Both the position numbers and the translations under genes were made by a program. The notes under the pieces are model-generated. The model was given only the letters and a program-made list of their open reading frames with translations. It ran no database searches and was not told the origin of the DNA. From Pseudomonas mendocina (GTDB lineage: Bacteria; Pseudomonadota; Gammaproteobacteria; Pseudomonadales; Pseudomonadaceae), in assembly GCF_900636545.1 (NCBI RefSeq), contig NZ_LR134290.1, positions 558,001 through 622,000 of the forward strand: a DNA stretch of 64,000 bases. Direction: 5' to 3'. Each line of letters starts with the position of its first letter. The stretch's first letter is position 1. Shown here piece by piece: positions 9,645 to 18,437 of the stretch.

Positions 9645-11066
9645 TCATTCGTCCGCTGAAACCTCGATATTGCCCCCGCCGCGGCCGTCTTTCGCATCCA
9701 GTTGCAGGAAGATCGCCGCTGCCAGCATCGACAACAGGCCGACGCACAGATAGGTGGCCTGGAACGCCTGCAGCACGTGCTCGCTGCCGCCCATCTCGCG
9801 GCTGAAACCGCTGAGCAGCGCCGCCGCCGAGGCAACGCCAAGGCCCATCGCCAACTGCACCACCACCGACAGCAGGCTGTTGCCGCTGCTGGCGTCACGG
9901 TTGTCCAGATCGATCAGGGTCACGGTGTTCATCGCGGTGAACTGCAGCGAGTTGCAGGCGCCGATCAGGCTCAGCTGAATGATCAGTTGCAGTGTCGACG
10001 TATCGCTGTCCACCAGCGCCAGGCTGGCGATCAGTGCACCGAGCAGCAGGGTGTTGCTGGTCAGGATGTTGCGGTAGCCGAGGCGTTCGATCAGCGGCCT
10101 GGCCAGTGGTTTGGCCGCCATGGCGGCCAGTGCCAGAGGGATCAGGCTCATGCCGGCCTGGGCGGGCGAATAGCCCATCGCCAGTTGCAGCAGTAGCGGT
10201 GTGAGAAAGGGCAGTGCGCCGCTGCCAAGGCGAGCGAAGAGGTTGCCGATGATGCCCACGGCGAAGCTGCGGGTGTGGAACAGCGACGGGGCGAACAAGG
10301 GGTGCTCGATGCGTCCGGCGCGCAGCCAGTAAGCGGCCAGGCAGGCCATGCCGCCGAGCAACAGCAGCACCACGCGCATGGTCGGCAGGTGCAGCTCACC
10401 GAGCCCTTCGAGGGCCACGGTGATCAGCAGCATGGCGGCGCCGAACAGCAGGAACCCGGCGGTATCGAAGCGACTGCGTTCCGGCCCGCGCAGATCCGGC
10501 ATATGTCGCAGCGCCGCCCAGCAACCGAGCAGCCCGACTGGCAGGTTGATCAGGAAGATCCAGTGCCAGCTCGCCACTTCCACCAGCCAGCCACCAAGGG
10601 TCGGGCCGATCAGCGGGCCGAGCAGGCCGGGCAGAGTGATGAAGCTCATGATCCGCACCAGCTCCGAACGTGGATAGGCGCGCAGCACCACCAGGCGCCC
10701 GACCGGCATCATCAGTGCGCCGCCAAGGCCCTGGATGACCCGCGCACCGATCAGCATGCTCAGCGATTCCGACATTGCACAGAGCAACGAGCCGAGGCTG
10801 AACAGGGCGATCGCACCGAAGAAGATGCGCCGTGTACCGAAACGGTCGGCGATCCAGCCCGAGGCGGGAATCAGCAGGGCCACCGTGAGCATGTAGGCGA
10901 TCACCACCGACTGCATGCGCAGCGGGTCTTCGTTGAGATCGCCGGCCATGGCCGGGAGCGCGGTGTTGAGGATGGTGCCGTCCAGCGTCTGCATGAAGAA
11001 AGCGATGGCCACTATCCATGGCAACAGGCGGGCGGTACGTGGGTCGAGCGGGGCGGGGATGGTCAT
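9645..11066 (-). CDS. mdtD: MdtD-like multidrug efflux MFS transporter (DHA2 family)
   Basis: A 473-aa inner-membrane major facilitator protein. The N terminus has FFMQTLDGTILNTALPAMA, the antiporter-type motif of DHA2 exporters, then the loop motif GWIADRFGTRRIF, with predicted membrane helices continuing to near the C terminus. Overall resemblance is to MdtD and related drug:H+ antiporters. Start at MTIPAPLDPRT matches the family and is preceded by a purine-rich stretch; the extra upstream in-frame codons are probably untranslated. dbpA follows 49 bases downstream on the same strand. Actual substrates cannot be read from sequence. Confidence 0.85.
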   Translation of the reverse strand: MTIPAPLDPRTARLLPWIVAIAFFMQTLDGTILNTALPAMAGDLNEDPLRMQSVVIAYMLTVALLIPASGWIADRFGTRRIFFGAIALFSLGSLLCAMSESLSMLIGARVIQGLGGALMMPVGRLVVLRAYPRSELVRIMSFITLPGLLGPLIGPTLGGWLVEVASWHWIFLINLPVGLLGCWAALRHMPDLRGPERSRFDTAGFLLFGAAMLLITVALEGLGELHLPTMRVVLLLLGGMACLAAYWLRAGRIEHPLFAPSLFHTRSFAVGIIGNLFARLGSGALPFLTPLLLQLAMGYSPAQAGMSLIPLALAAMAAKPLARPLIERLGYRNILTSNTLLLGALIASLALVDSDTSTLQLIIQLSLIGACNSLQFTAMNTVTLIDLDNRDASSGNSLLSVVVQLAMGLGVASAAALLSGFSREMGGSEHVLQAFQATYLCVGLLSMLAAAIFLQLDAKDGRGGGNIEVSADE

Positions 11067-11209
11067 GCTGTTCTCTTGGTCTGTGCGCTTCACTCTAGGC
11101 CGCCGGCTCAGCAGGGGCAACTGCGGGACAGCGAGTGCAGGCGTGTGCCCGAGGGATTGCTACGCTGGGGTTACTGGCACATCGCCCCGCAAGGGCTAAG
11201 GACGGCTTC

Positions 11210-12229
11210 ATGCGCTGGTTATCTCTGTGGCTTTCACTGGCCTGCCAGCCGCTGCTGGCGGCCGAGTGGTTTCCTTATCCGGTACGTGCCGACGGCCGCA
11301 TGCTGGACTATCGACCGCTACCGGTGGCAGGCCAGCCCTGGCGCATTTGTACGCTGTTGCCCCATGGCAAGGACCGCTACTGGTGGGGCGTGGCCTGGGG
11401 GCTGGACCAGGAGGCCAATCGCCTGGGTGTGCGCCTGGGCATCTACGAAGCCGGGGGCTACGAGCATGCCGACGTACAGGTCGAGCAGTTCGAGCATTGC
11501 GTGGCCGAGGGCGCCGATGCCTTCGTCGTCGCCAGCATCAACACCTATGACCTGTGTAGCCTGGCAGAAGTGCAGATCAAGGCTGGTCGGCCGGTGGTCG
11601 ACCTGGTCAACCGCCTGGAGTGCCCAGGGCTCAGTGCACATTCGCGGGTCGATTTCGCCGATATGGCGCGTACCACGCTCGAATACCTGGTGCGCCTCAG
11701 CGATGGTCGACCGATACAGGTCGGCTGGCTGCCGGGGCCGGCCGATGCTGGTTGGGTGCAGGATGCCGAGCGCGGTCTGCGCGACGCGCTGCCCGGAACC
11801 AGGGTGACCCTGGCCCATGGCGGTTACGGCCCGGTGGATCGCAGCCGGCAGGCGCAACTGGCGCGGGAGCTATTCAAGCAGCATCCCCATCTCGATTACG
11901 TGATCGCCAATGCTGAAGCGGCGGCCTTCGCCGCGCAACTGGTGCGCAACATCGGCTCCGATGCTCAGGTGTTGTCGCTTTACGCCACCGAGCGGGTACT
12001 GGAGCAGATTCGCGAAGGCCAGGTGCTGGCAGCGCCGACCGACTCACCGGTGATTCAGGCGCGTATTGCACTGGATCTGGTGGTGCGTGGCCTGCAAGGC
12101 GAGAAGCTGCCGCAACTGGTGAGCCCGCGCATCGAGATGCTCGATGCCGGATCGCTGGAGCGCTTCGACCTCGGTCGGTTGATGCCGCCCGAGGGGCACT
12201 GGATGATTCGTCAGGAATTACCCGACTAG
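11210..12229 (+). CDS. TorT-like periplasmic binding protein
   Basis: A 339-aa exported protein: signal peptide to about residue 18 (LACQPLLA), then a type-1 periplasmic-binding fold. [26 protein letters not shown] and [12 protein letters not shown] resemble TorT, the periplasmic partner of the TorS sensor kinase for trimethylamine oxide. TorS/TorR and TMAO reductase genes are absent from the neighbourhood, so the ligand and partner are open. It may sense a methylamine, which would suit the adjacent choline/betaine island, but that is inference. The last 12 bases overlap the 3' end of the convergent betA. Confidence 0.7.
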   Translation: MRWLSLWLSLACQPLLAAEWFPYPVRADGRMLDYRPLPVAGQPWRICTLLPHGKDRYWWGVAWGLDQEANRLGVRLGIYEAGGYEHADVQVEQFEHCVAEGADAFVVASINTYDLCSLAEVQIKAGRPVVDLVNRLECPGLSAHSRVDFADMARTTLEYLVRLSDGRPIQVGWLPGPADAGWVQDAERGLRDALPGTRVTLAHGGYGPVDRSRQAQLARELFKQHPHLDYVIANAEAAAFAAQLVRNIGSDAQVLSLYATERVLEQIREGQVLAAPTDSPVIQARIALDLVVRGLQGEKLPQLVSPRIEMLDAGSLERFDLGRLMPPEGHWMIRQELPD

Positions 12230-13924
12230 CCTGTCGTGCTGGCTGCGCAGCGGCGTGCCACGCACGGGGCGATCGCCTGCGACGAAGTAGGGCGCTGTGC
12301 TGCGCGGCAGTGGTTGGCGACCGCGGATTTTGTCGGCGATCTTCTCGGCGATCATGATGGTGGTGGCGTTGAGGTTGCCGGTGATGATCTCCGGCATGAT
12401 CGACGCATCCACCACACGCAGGCCCTGCACACCGTGCACACGGCCCTGGCCGTCGACCACCGCCATGTCGTCCTCGCCCATCTTGCACGAGCAGGATGGG
12501 TGGAAGGCGGTTTCGGCGTGCTCGCGGACGAAGGCGTCCAGTTCGGCGTCGCTCTGGCAGTCAATGCCGGGGCTGATCTCGCGGCCGCGGTAAGGGTCCA
12601 GTGCCGGCTGCGCCATGATCTCGCGGGTGATACGGATGGCGTCGCGAAATTCCTGCCAGTCCTGCTCATGGCTCATGTAGTTGAACAGGATGCTCGGGTG
12701 CTGGCGCGGGTCCTTGGACTTCAGGCGCACGCGGCCACGGCTCGGTGAGCGCATGGAGCCGACGTGGGCCTGGAATCCGTGCTCGTTCACCGCGTTGCTG
12801 CCGTTGTAGTTGATCGCCACCGGCAGGAAGTGGAACTGGATGTTGGGCCAGGCGAACTCCGGGCGGGTGCGGATGAAGCCGCCGGCCTCGAACTGATTGC
12901 TGGCGCCGATGCCGTTACCGGTGAATAGCCATTGCGCGCCGATGCCCGGCTGGTTGAGCAACTTGAGTGCCGGGTACAGCGACACTGGCTGGGTGCAGGC
13001 GTACTGCAGGTACATTTCCAGATGGTCCTGCAGGTTGGCACCGACGCCGGGCAGGTAATGCACCACGTCGATGTCCAGGCCCAGCAGCAGGTCGCTGGGG
13101 CCGACGCCGGAACGCTGCAGAATCTGTGGCGAGGCAATGGCACCGGCGCACAGCAGGACTTCGCGGCGAGCGCGGGCGCGGATGGTGGTGTTGCCATTGC
13201 CGCGCAGGTAGCTGACGCCAATCGCGCGCTTGCCTTCGAACAGGATGCGGTCGGTGGTGGCGTGGGTGACGATGGTCAGGTTCGGCCGCTCGCGGGCCTG
13301 GTCCAGGTAGCCGCGGGCGGTGCTGGCGCGGCGACCTTCCGGGGTCACGGTGCGGTCCATCGGCCCGAAACCTTCCTGCTGGTAGCCGTTGAGGTCGTCG
13401 GTACGCGGGTAGCCGGCCTGCACGCCGGCCTCGACCATGGCGTGGAAAAGCGGGTTGTTGCCGGCCTTGGGCGTGGTCACGCTGACCGGACCGCTGTCGC
13501 CGTGGTAATCGTTGGCGCCAATGTCGCGAGTCTCGGCCTTGCGGAAGTACGGCAGGCAGTCGAGGTAGCTCCAGTCTTCCAGGCCTGGCTGCTTGGCCCA
13601 GTTGTCGAAGTCCAGCGCGTTGCCGCGGATGTAGCACATGCCGTTGATCAACGACGAGCCGCCCAGGCCCTTGCCACGTCCACATTCCATGCGGCGGTTG
13701 TTCATGTAAGGTTCTGGATCGGTTTCGTAGGCCCAGTTGTAGCGTCGACCCTGCAGTGGGAAGGCCAGGGCAGCGGGCATCTGAGTGCGGAAATCGAGAC
13801 GATAGTCGGGGCCGCCGGCTTCGAGCAGCAGCACGCTGACGTCGGCATCCTCGGTCAGGCGAGTGGCCAGGACGTTACCGGCCGAGCCGGCGCCGATGAT
13901 GATGTAGTCGAATTCCTGGGTCAT
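12218..13924 (-). CDS. betA: Choline dehydrogenase
   Basis: A 568-aa GMC-family FAD oxidoreductase oxidising choline to betaine aldehyde, usually membrane-associated. The FAD dinucleotide motif [15 protein letters not shown] starts at residue 9, [15 protein letters not shown] is the GMC signature, and the catalytic His is H475 in [10 protein letters not shown]. Length and C-terminal tail match Pseudomonas BetA. A strong AGGAGGA ribosome-binding site precedes the ATG. It is the last gene of betI-betB-betA, 162 bases after betB, with palindromic repeats in the gap. Confidence 0.96.
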   Translation of the reverse strand: MTQEFDYIIIGAGSAGNVLATRLTEDADVSVLLLEAGGPDYRLDFRTQMPAALAFPLQGRRYNWAYETDPEPYMNNRRMECGRGKGLGGSSLINGMCYIRGNALDFDNWAKQPGLEDWSYLDCLPYFRKAETRDIGANDYHGDSGPVSVTTPKAGNNPLFHAMVEAGVQAGYPRTDDLNGYQQEGFGPMDRTVTPEGRRASTARGYLDQARERPNLTIVTHATTDRILFEGKRAIGVSYLRGNGNTTIRARARREVLLCAGAIASPQILQRSGVGPSDLLLGLDIDVVHYLPGVGANLQDHLEMYLQYACTQPVSLYPALKLLNQPGIGAQWLFTGNGIGASNQFEAGGFIRTRPEFAWPNIQFHFLPVAINYNGSNAVNEHGFQAHVGSMRSPSRGRVRLKSKDPRQHPSILFNYMSHEQDWQEFRDAIRITREIMAQPALDPYRGREISPGIDCQSDAELDAFVREHAETAFHPSCSCKMGEDDMAVVDGQGRVHGVQGLRVVDASIMPEIITGNLNATTIMIAEKIADKIRGRQPLPRSTAPYFVAGDRPVRGTPLRSQHDRLVG

Positions 13925-13973
13925 GCTTCCTCCTGTTGCCCGGCTGCCCGCCGGGTAAACCTGGATGAATGTC

Positions 13974-13990
13974 CCCGGATGGCATCCGGG
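13974..13990. repeat. REP-like palindrome CCCGGAT-N3-ATCCGGG
   Basis: A perfect 7-bp inverted repeat around a 3-base centre in the betB-betA gap. The same 17-base element, differing only in the central triplet, occurs at four more intergenic sites in this window. Confidence 0.75.
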
Positions 13991-14036
13991 CTGCGGGGCG
14001 GCGATTCAATCCATGGGCGGGCCGGGCGGTGAACCG

Positions 14037-14078
14037 CTTTAGCCGCGAAATGGGTCGCGGCTGAAGCCCTTCCCACAA
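14037..14078. repeat. REP-type inverted pair, GCTTTAGCCGCGA family
   Basis: CTTTAGCCGCGA and its partner TCGCGGCTGAAGCCCTTCCC form a stem-loop between betB and betA. Related elements lie near 26383, 37053 and 52841 in the window. In the mRNA this would sit just downstream of betB and could act as a processing or stability element. Confidence 0.7.
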
Positions 14079-14086
14079 AACGGTGT

Positions 14087-15559
14087 TCAGAACACTGACG
14101 CGTAATCGCCCATTTCCAGCTGCACCGACTTGATGCGGGTGTAGTGGCCGAGGGTGACCAGACCGTTCTCGCGGCCGACACCGGATTGCTTGTAGCCGCC
14201 CACTGGCATCTCGGCTGGCGACTCGCCCCAGGTGTTGATCCAGCAGATGCCGGCTTCCAGCTTGTGGATCACCCGGTGTGCACGGTTGAGGTCGCGGGTC
14301 ACCACGCCGGCAGCGAGGCCGTAATCGGTGTCGTTGGCGCGGCGAATCACTTCCTCTTCGTCGTCGTAGATGAGGATGCTCATCACCGGACCGAAGATTT
14401 CCTCGCGCACGATGGTCATGGCATCCGTGCAATCGGTGAACACGGTCGGCGCAACGTAGGCGCCGTTGGCGTACTCGCCGTCGGTCACCCGTGCACCGCC
14501 AATCAGCAGGCGGGCACCTTCGCTGCGGCCCTTGTCGATGTAGCCGAGCACGCTTTCCATGTGCGCATGGCTGACCAGCGGGCCGAAATTGGTGGTGTCG
14601 TTCAGTGGATCGCCAAGGCGGATGCGCTTGACCCGATCCAGCACCTTGGCCTCGAAACGCGCTTGCAGCATGCGCGGCACGAATACGCGGGTGCCGTTGG
14701 TGCACACCTGACCGGAACTGTAGAAGTTGGCCATCACCGCGATATCGGCGGCACGGTCCAGGTCGGCGTCCTCGAAGATGATCAAGGGCGACTTGCCGCC
14801 CAGCTCCATGGTCACTTCCTTGAGGCTGGAGCTGGAGGCGCTGGCCATCACTTTCTTGCCGGTGACGGTGCCGCCGGTGAAGGAGATTTTCTCGATGCCC
14901 GGATGCTCGGTCAGCCACTGGCCGACTTCGCGGCCGCTGCCGGTAAGCACGTTGAACACGCCTGCGGGCAGGCCAGCCTCGGTGTAGATCTCGGCCAGTT
15001 TCAGCGCGGTCAGCGAGGTGACCTCGCTGGGCTTGAAGATCATGGCGTTACCGGCAGCCAGGGCCGGTGCGGATTTCCACAGGGCGATCTGGATCGGGTA
15101 GTTCCATGCGCCGATGCCGGCGACCACGCCCAGCGGCTCGCGGCGGGTGTAGACGAAGGAGGTCTCGCGCAGCGGGATCTGTTCGCCCTCGATGGCCGGG
15201 ATCAGGCCCGCGTAATACTCCAGCACATCGGCGCCGGTGACGATGTCGACGTAGCGGGTTTCGGACAGTGGCTTGCCGGTGTCGAGGGTTTCCAGTTCGG
15301 CCAGTTCGTCGTTGCGCTCACGCAGGATGTCCACCGCCTTGCGCAGGATGCGTGAGCGCTGCATGGCGGTCATCGCCGCCCATACCTTCTGCCCCTCGGC
15401 AGCGCTGGCCACGGCACGGTCGACATCCGCCTGGCTGGCGCGCTGCACCTTGGCCAGCACCTCGCCGGTTGCCGGGTTGATGCTGTCGAAGGTTTCTCCA
15501 CTGCTGGCGGCGACGTACTGGCCACCGATGTAGAGCTGCTGTTCGGCGAAACGGGGCAT
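14087..15559 (-). CDS. betB: Betaine aldehyde dehydrogenase
   Basis: A 490-aa NAD(P)-dependent aldehyde dehydrogenase converting betaine aldehyde to glycine betaine. The N terminus [16 protein letters not shown] matches Pseudomonas BetB and sets the start. ELGGKSPLI holds the general-base Glu, and [15 protein letters not shown] the nucleophilic Cys near residue 286. The C-terminal [16 protein letters not shown] is also typical. It is the second gene of betIBA and has its own promoter candidate under a BetI-like operator about 55 bases upstream. Confidence 0.97.
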   Translation of the reverse strand: MPRFAEQQLYIGGQYVAASSGETFDSINPATGEVLAKVQRASQADVDRAVASAAEGQKVWAAMTAMQRSRILRKAVDILRERNDELAELETLDTGKPLSETRYVDIVTGADVLEYYAGLIPAIEGEQIPLRETSFVYTRREPLGVVAGIGAWNYPIQIALWKSAPALAAGNAMIFKPSEVTSLTALKLAEIYTEAGLPAGVFNVLTGSGREVGQWLTEHPGIEKISFTGGTVTGKKVMASASSSSLKEVTMELGGKSPLIIFEDADLDRAADIAVMANFYSSGQVCTNGTRVFVPRMLQARFEAKVLDRVKRIRLGDPLNDTTNFGPLVSHAHMESVLGYIDKGRSEGARLLIGGARVTDGEYANGAYVAPTVFTDCTDAMTIVREEIFGPVMSILIYDDEEEVIRRANDTDYGLAAGVVTRDLNRAHRVIHKLEAGICWINTWGESPAEMPVGGYKQSGVGRENGLVTLGHYTRIKSVQLEMGDYASVF

Positions 15560-15602
15560 GGGCTGTCCTCTGAACTCGGTCAATCTGCTTGGAGAACAGC
15601 CT

Positions 15603-15631
15603 ATTTTATTTAAATTGAACGATCAATCAAT
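15603..15631 (-). promoter_or_regulatory. betB promoter with BetI-like operator
   Basis: On the minus strand TTGATT (15630-15625) and TAAAAT (15608-15603) lie 16 bases apart, a plausible sigma-70 promoter. Over the -35 box and spacer lies the 18-base near-palindrome at 15614-15631 (ATTGA-N8-TCAAT), which closely resembles the E. coli BetI operator as I recall it. Repressor binding would block polymerase until choline is present. Confidence 0.75.
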
Positions 15632-15734
15632 AAAAGCGACGGGACGCAGTCAAACACGACATGGGCGCAGCATGACGGGCAGATGGGACGTGGATACGTG
15701 CGCTCGGCAGGGCAGGTGACCCCGCTGTCTGGGT

Positions 15735-15751
15735 GGCGGGTTGCACCCGCC
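15735..15751. repeat. GC-rich palindrome GGCGGGT-N3-ACCCGCC
   Basis: A 7-bp perfect stem with a 3-base centre, downstream of betI in the betI-betB gap and next to the GTGGGCTTTAGCCCAC element. Together they look like intergenic repeat DNA of the genus. Confidence 0.6.
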
Positions 15752-15763
15752 CTACATGGCTCC

Positions 15764-15784
15764 TAGGGTGGGCTTTAGCCCACC
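15764..15784. repeat. Palindromic repeat TAGGGTGGGCTTTAGCCCACC
   Basis: A GGTGGGCT/AGCCCACC hairpin directly 3' of betI. A nearly identical copy (C for one T) sits at 25203-25223 after gbdR. It probably represents a dispersed genus-specific repeat and could also terminate or stabilise the betI transcript. Confidence 0.65.
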
Positions 15785-15821
15785 AAAGTCAGGCGTATGA
15801 GGCCTTGCCGCTGGCAACCCC

Positions 15822-16412
15822 CTAGCGGGCCTTGGCCAGTTGCAGATCGAGGTAGTCGTAGGCGATGCGGCGTGCCTGAGCGGTGTCGAACGCTTCACCG
15901 GACAGCGCGCCGCGCAGCCATAGACCATCGATCAGCGAGGCCAGGCCACGGGCGGCGAGGCGTGCCTGATCCTGTGGCAGGGCGCGGCGGAATTGGCCGC
16001 AGAGGTTGGAATACAGGCGGTGATCGTTGACCCGCTGCAAGCGCTGCAGGGCTGGCTGGTGCATGCTGCTGGCCCAGAACGCCAGCCAGGTTTTCATCGC
16101 CGGGCCGCTGACCTGACTGTCATCGAAGTTGCCATCGATCATCGCCTTCAGGTGCGCGCGTGGGCTGTCGTCGTCCAGTGCCTGGCGCCTATTGGCCACC
16201 GCCTCGCGTAACGCCTGCATAAGGTGGCGCATGGTCGCTTCGAGCAGGCCGTTCTTGTCCTTGAAGTAGTGGCTGATGATGCCGTTGGACACACCGGCCA
16301 GGCGAGCAATATAGGCGATGCTGGCGTCGGCCATGCCGACCTGATCGACAGCCTCCAGAGTGGCGGCGATCAGTTGCGAGCGGCGAATGGGCTGCATGCC
16401 GACCTTGGGCAT
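15822..16412 (-). CDS. betI: Choline-responsive repressor BetI
   Basis: A 196-aa TetR-family repressor of the choline oxidation genes. It starts [20 protein letters not shown], as BetI proteins do. The helix-turn-helix covers roughly residues 30-50 ([19 protein letters not shown]), and [13 protein letters not shown] belongs to the ligand domain. It is transcribed toward betB after a gap of 262 bases. A BetI-like site overlaps its own promoter region, so autoregulation is likely. Confidence 0.95.
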   Translation of the reverse strand: MPKVGMQPIRRSQLIAATLEAVDQVGMADASIAYIARLAGVSNGIISHYFKDKNGLLEATMRHLMQALREAVANRRQALDDDSPRAHLKAMIDGNFDDSQVSGPAMKTWLAFWASSMHQPALQRLQRVNDHRLYSNLCGQFRRALPQDQARLAARGLASLIDGLWLRGALSGEAFDTAQARRIAYDYLDLQLAKAR

Positions 16413-16440
16413 GGGGCTCTCCATGGGACGGGGGAGCGGA

Positions 16441-16475
16441 AGTCTAGGCATTTTTTGACTGAGCGATCAATCAAG
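16441..16475 (-). promoter_or_regulatory. betI promoter region with BetI-like operator
   Basis: Minus-strand TTGATC (16470-16465) and TAGACT (16446-16441) are 18 bases apart. The overlapping block 16458-16475 (ACTGAGCGATCAATCAAG) shares GCGATCAATCAA-type sequence with the betB operator but has a weaker left half-site. It supports autoregulation of betI. Confidence 0.65.
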
Positions 16476-16495
16476 GCGTGCTGCGGTTTCTGCAG

Positions 16496-16849
16496 TCAGC
16501 GGCCTGTAAGCAGAAGATGTGGCAGAAACAGGGCGATGCTCAGGCCCAGGCCCTGCAACAGGTGGCTGAAGAAGAGCCTGGTAACACTACGTGTGTCCCC
16601 GACGTACAGCACAGCAGCCAGCGTGCGCTCGTTGCAGCGCATGGAATACAGGGCGACCATCACGCAGATGAACATGCCAAACGCGCCGGCGCCGGCCCCC
16701 CACAGGCTCCAGGATGCGGGCGCAAGCCATGCAGGAAGATAGGGCAGAAGCATTAACTTATAGCCCTCTGGACGGGCGGCAAGGGCCTGTATCCTGCTCT
16801 CCAGGCCATTGCGGGACGGCCGCCTGGAGAGATGGTGATACCTGCTCAT
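16496..16849 (-). CDS. Small membrane protein of unknown function (117 aa)
   Basis: A protein of about 117 aa with a basic N terminus (MSRYHHLSRRPSR) and two or three hydrophobic segments near residues 45-60, 60-75 and 90-115. I recognise no family. The ATG at 16849 is 11 bases after the stop of the neighbouring 119-aa membrane protein, suggesting a pair; a longer start at 16888 would overlap it. The pair sits between cbcX-linked transport genes and betI, in a position where P. aeruginosa carries a BCCT choline transporter gene. Confidence 0.55.
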   Translation of the reverse strand: MSRYHHLSRRPSRNGLESRIQALAARPEGYKLMLLPYLPAWLAPASWSLWGAGAGAFGMFICVMVALYSMRCNERTLAAVLYVGDTRSVTRLFFSHLLQGLGLSIALFLPHLLLTGR

Positions 16850-16859
16850 GCGGCGTCGC

Positions 16860-17219
16860 TCACTGCTGTTGCGACTCCTCGACAGCATCCGAGGGCAGGA
16901 CGGTGCATTCGATCAGTGCTGCGACATAGAGCAGTCCGACAGCCAGGCAGGTGTACAGATCGAAACCGAACAGAAACTGGGTGATCAGTGCCGTTAGCAG
17001 CAGGACCGCGATAGCCAGCCCCGAGGTTGCAGTCTTGCCTGCTGCCAGCAGAACCGTCCCGGCGATGGCTGCGATCATCAACCCGGCACAGGTGGCCAGG
17101 TAGCGGTAGGCCTTCGCGTCCCAGATCAGGAAGATGTTGACCGAACTGGTGTAGACGAGCAGGAATGTCAGTAGGGTCAGGCAGCCGATGGTGGCGAAGA
17201 CGATGGAGGTGTTTTTCAT
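16860..17219 (-). CDS. Small four-helix membrane protein of unknown function (119 aa)
   Basis: A 119-aa very hydrophobic protein with about four predicted transmembrane helices (residues 8-25, 40-60, 65-85, 88-105) and a short polar tail ending in VEESQQQ. No family recognised. It precedes another small membrane protein gene on the same strand by 10 bases. Location inside the choline island suggests, but does not show, a link to osmolyte handling. Confidence 0.6.
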   Translation of the reverse strand: MKNTSIVFATIGCLTLLTFLLVYTSSVNIFLIWDAKAYRYLATCAGLMIAAIAGTVLLAAGKTATSGLAIAVLLLTALITQFLFGFDLYTCLAVGLLYVAALIECTVLPSDAVEESQQQ

Positions 17220-17337
17220 CTAGCTTGCGGGGCTTTTCGTTGTAGTCGGCGAGAGTCTATCGCTCATGCCGCGCATGCCCCAGCGGAAATACCCGAAAAA
17301 TTGATCTGCGTGGCATCGCGAACTCACCAGAAACGAA

Positions 17338-17359
17338 GAAGCGGGCCTTAGCCCGCTTC
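17338..17359 (-). terminator. Rho-independent terminator after the OpuAC-type binding protein gene
   Basis: A perfect 9-bp stem GAAGCGGGC/GCCCGCTTC with a 4-base loop, followed on the minus strand by TTCGTTT. It lies 20 bases beyond the stop of the upstream gene and should end the cbc transcript. Confidence 0.85.
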
Positions 17360-17378
17360 GTCTTGAGGTTGGATAACC

Positions 17379-18230
17379 TTACTTCAGCCACTCGGCAACG
17401 CGATCCGGGTTCTTGGCGATCCAGTCCTTGGCGGCTTCATCCGGCTTGGCCCCTTCACGAATGGCCAGCATTACGGAACCGACTTCTTCACCGCTCCAGG
17501 AGATCTTGCTGAGGAAGGCGGCAGCATCGGCAGCCTTGCCCTTCAGCTGCGGGTTGGCCACGGTGTCGACGCGCTCGTCGTCGCCGAAGACTTTCTTCGG
17601 ATCTTCGAGGAAGCGCAGTTTCCACTTGGCGAACATCCAGTGCGGGATCCAGCCGGTGACCACGATCGGCTTCTGCGCTTTCTCGGCACGGGTCAGGGCG
17701 GTGGCCATGGCCGGACCGGAGCTCGGCATCAGCTTGATGCTGGCCAGGTTGTATTCCTTGATGGCCTCTTCGGTGCGGCGCATCACGCCGGCACCGGCAT
17801 CGATACCGGTGATCTTGCCGTCGAAGTCCTTGGCGTATTTCTCCAGGTCTTCGATGCTCTTGGCCTGGACGTAGTCCGGCACGATCAGGCCGATCTTGGC
17901 GCCGGAATAGTTGGTGCCTAGAACCTCCACCTTGTCCTTGAGTTTCTCGTAGTACTCGCCATGGGTGGCCGGCAGCCAGGCGGACAGCGTGGCATCGAGG
18001 TCGCCGCGGGCGACGCCCTGCCACATGATGGCGGGTTCGACAGGCTTCAGCTCGACTGTGTAGCCAAGTTTGCTTTGCAGGATTTCACCGGCAACGTGGG
18101 TGACGGCGACGCTGTCGTCCCAGCCATTCACGTAGCCGATCTTCAGCGTGGGTTTATCGGCAGCAAAGGCGCTGCCCATGCCGATGGCCAGGGCGGCGGC
18201 GCCGAGGCAGAGGTGTTTGAGTACGCGCAT
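17379..18230 (-). CDS. Glycine betaine-type ABC substrate-binding protein (OpuAC family)
   Basis: A 283-aa periplasmic protein with a signal peptide ending AFA-ADK near residue 24 and the OpuAC/ProX-like fold. VNGWDDSVAVTHVA, MWQGVARGDLDATLSAWLPATH and VTGWIPHWMFAKWKL place Trp residues as in betaine-binding aromatic cages. It resembles the betaine-binding proteins of the Pseudomonas Cbc system rather than ChoX. It follows cbcX on the same strand after 207 bases containing a strong hairpin, so it may be expressed at a different level and share the CbcWV core. No permease of its own is adjacent. Confidence 0.85.
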   Translation of the reverse strand: MRVLKHLCLGAAALAIGMGSAFAADKPTLKIGYVNGWDDSVAVTHVAGEILQSKLGYTVELKPVEPAIMWQGVARGDLDATLSAWLPATHGEYYEKLKDKVEVLGTNYSGAKIGLIVPDYVQAKSIEDLEKYAKDFDGKITGIDAGAGVMRRTEEAIKEYNLASIKLMPSSGPAMATALTRAEKAQKPIVVTGWIPHWMFAKWKLRFLEDPKKVFGDDERVDTVANPQLKGKAADAAAFLSKISWSGEEVGSVMLAIREGAKPDEAAKDWIAKNPDRVAEWLK

Positions 18231-18392
18231 TGTGGTGTTGCTCCGTCAGTTGAGTGGCAGTTGCAAAATCGTTGACTGGCTCGTTCTCATTGCGGGCCTT
18301 GCGAAACCGTGTTGCGCAGCAGATTGCCGGTTCGCGGGCAAAGCCTCGCCGTCACGGCCAAATCGGCCGCTAGCGTTCAGCGAGGAGATTTC

Positions 18393-18420
18393 CAGGCTCG
18401 AACCCCAAGGTTCGAGCCTG
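18393..18420 (-). terminator. Perfect 12-bp hairpin between cbcX and the OpuAC-type gene
   Basis: CAGGCTCGAACC and GGTTCGAGCCTG flank a 4-base loop about 20 bases beyond the cbcX stop. The following minus-strand sequence (GGAAATC) has no good U-tract, so it is more likely a partial terminator or mRNA-stabilising hairpin than a complete stop. Confidence 0.65.
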
Positions 18421-18437
18421 AATCGGGTCGTGGCCTG

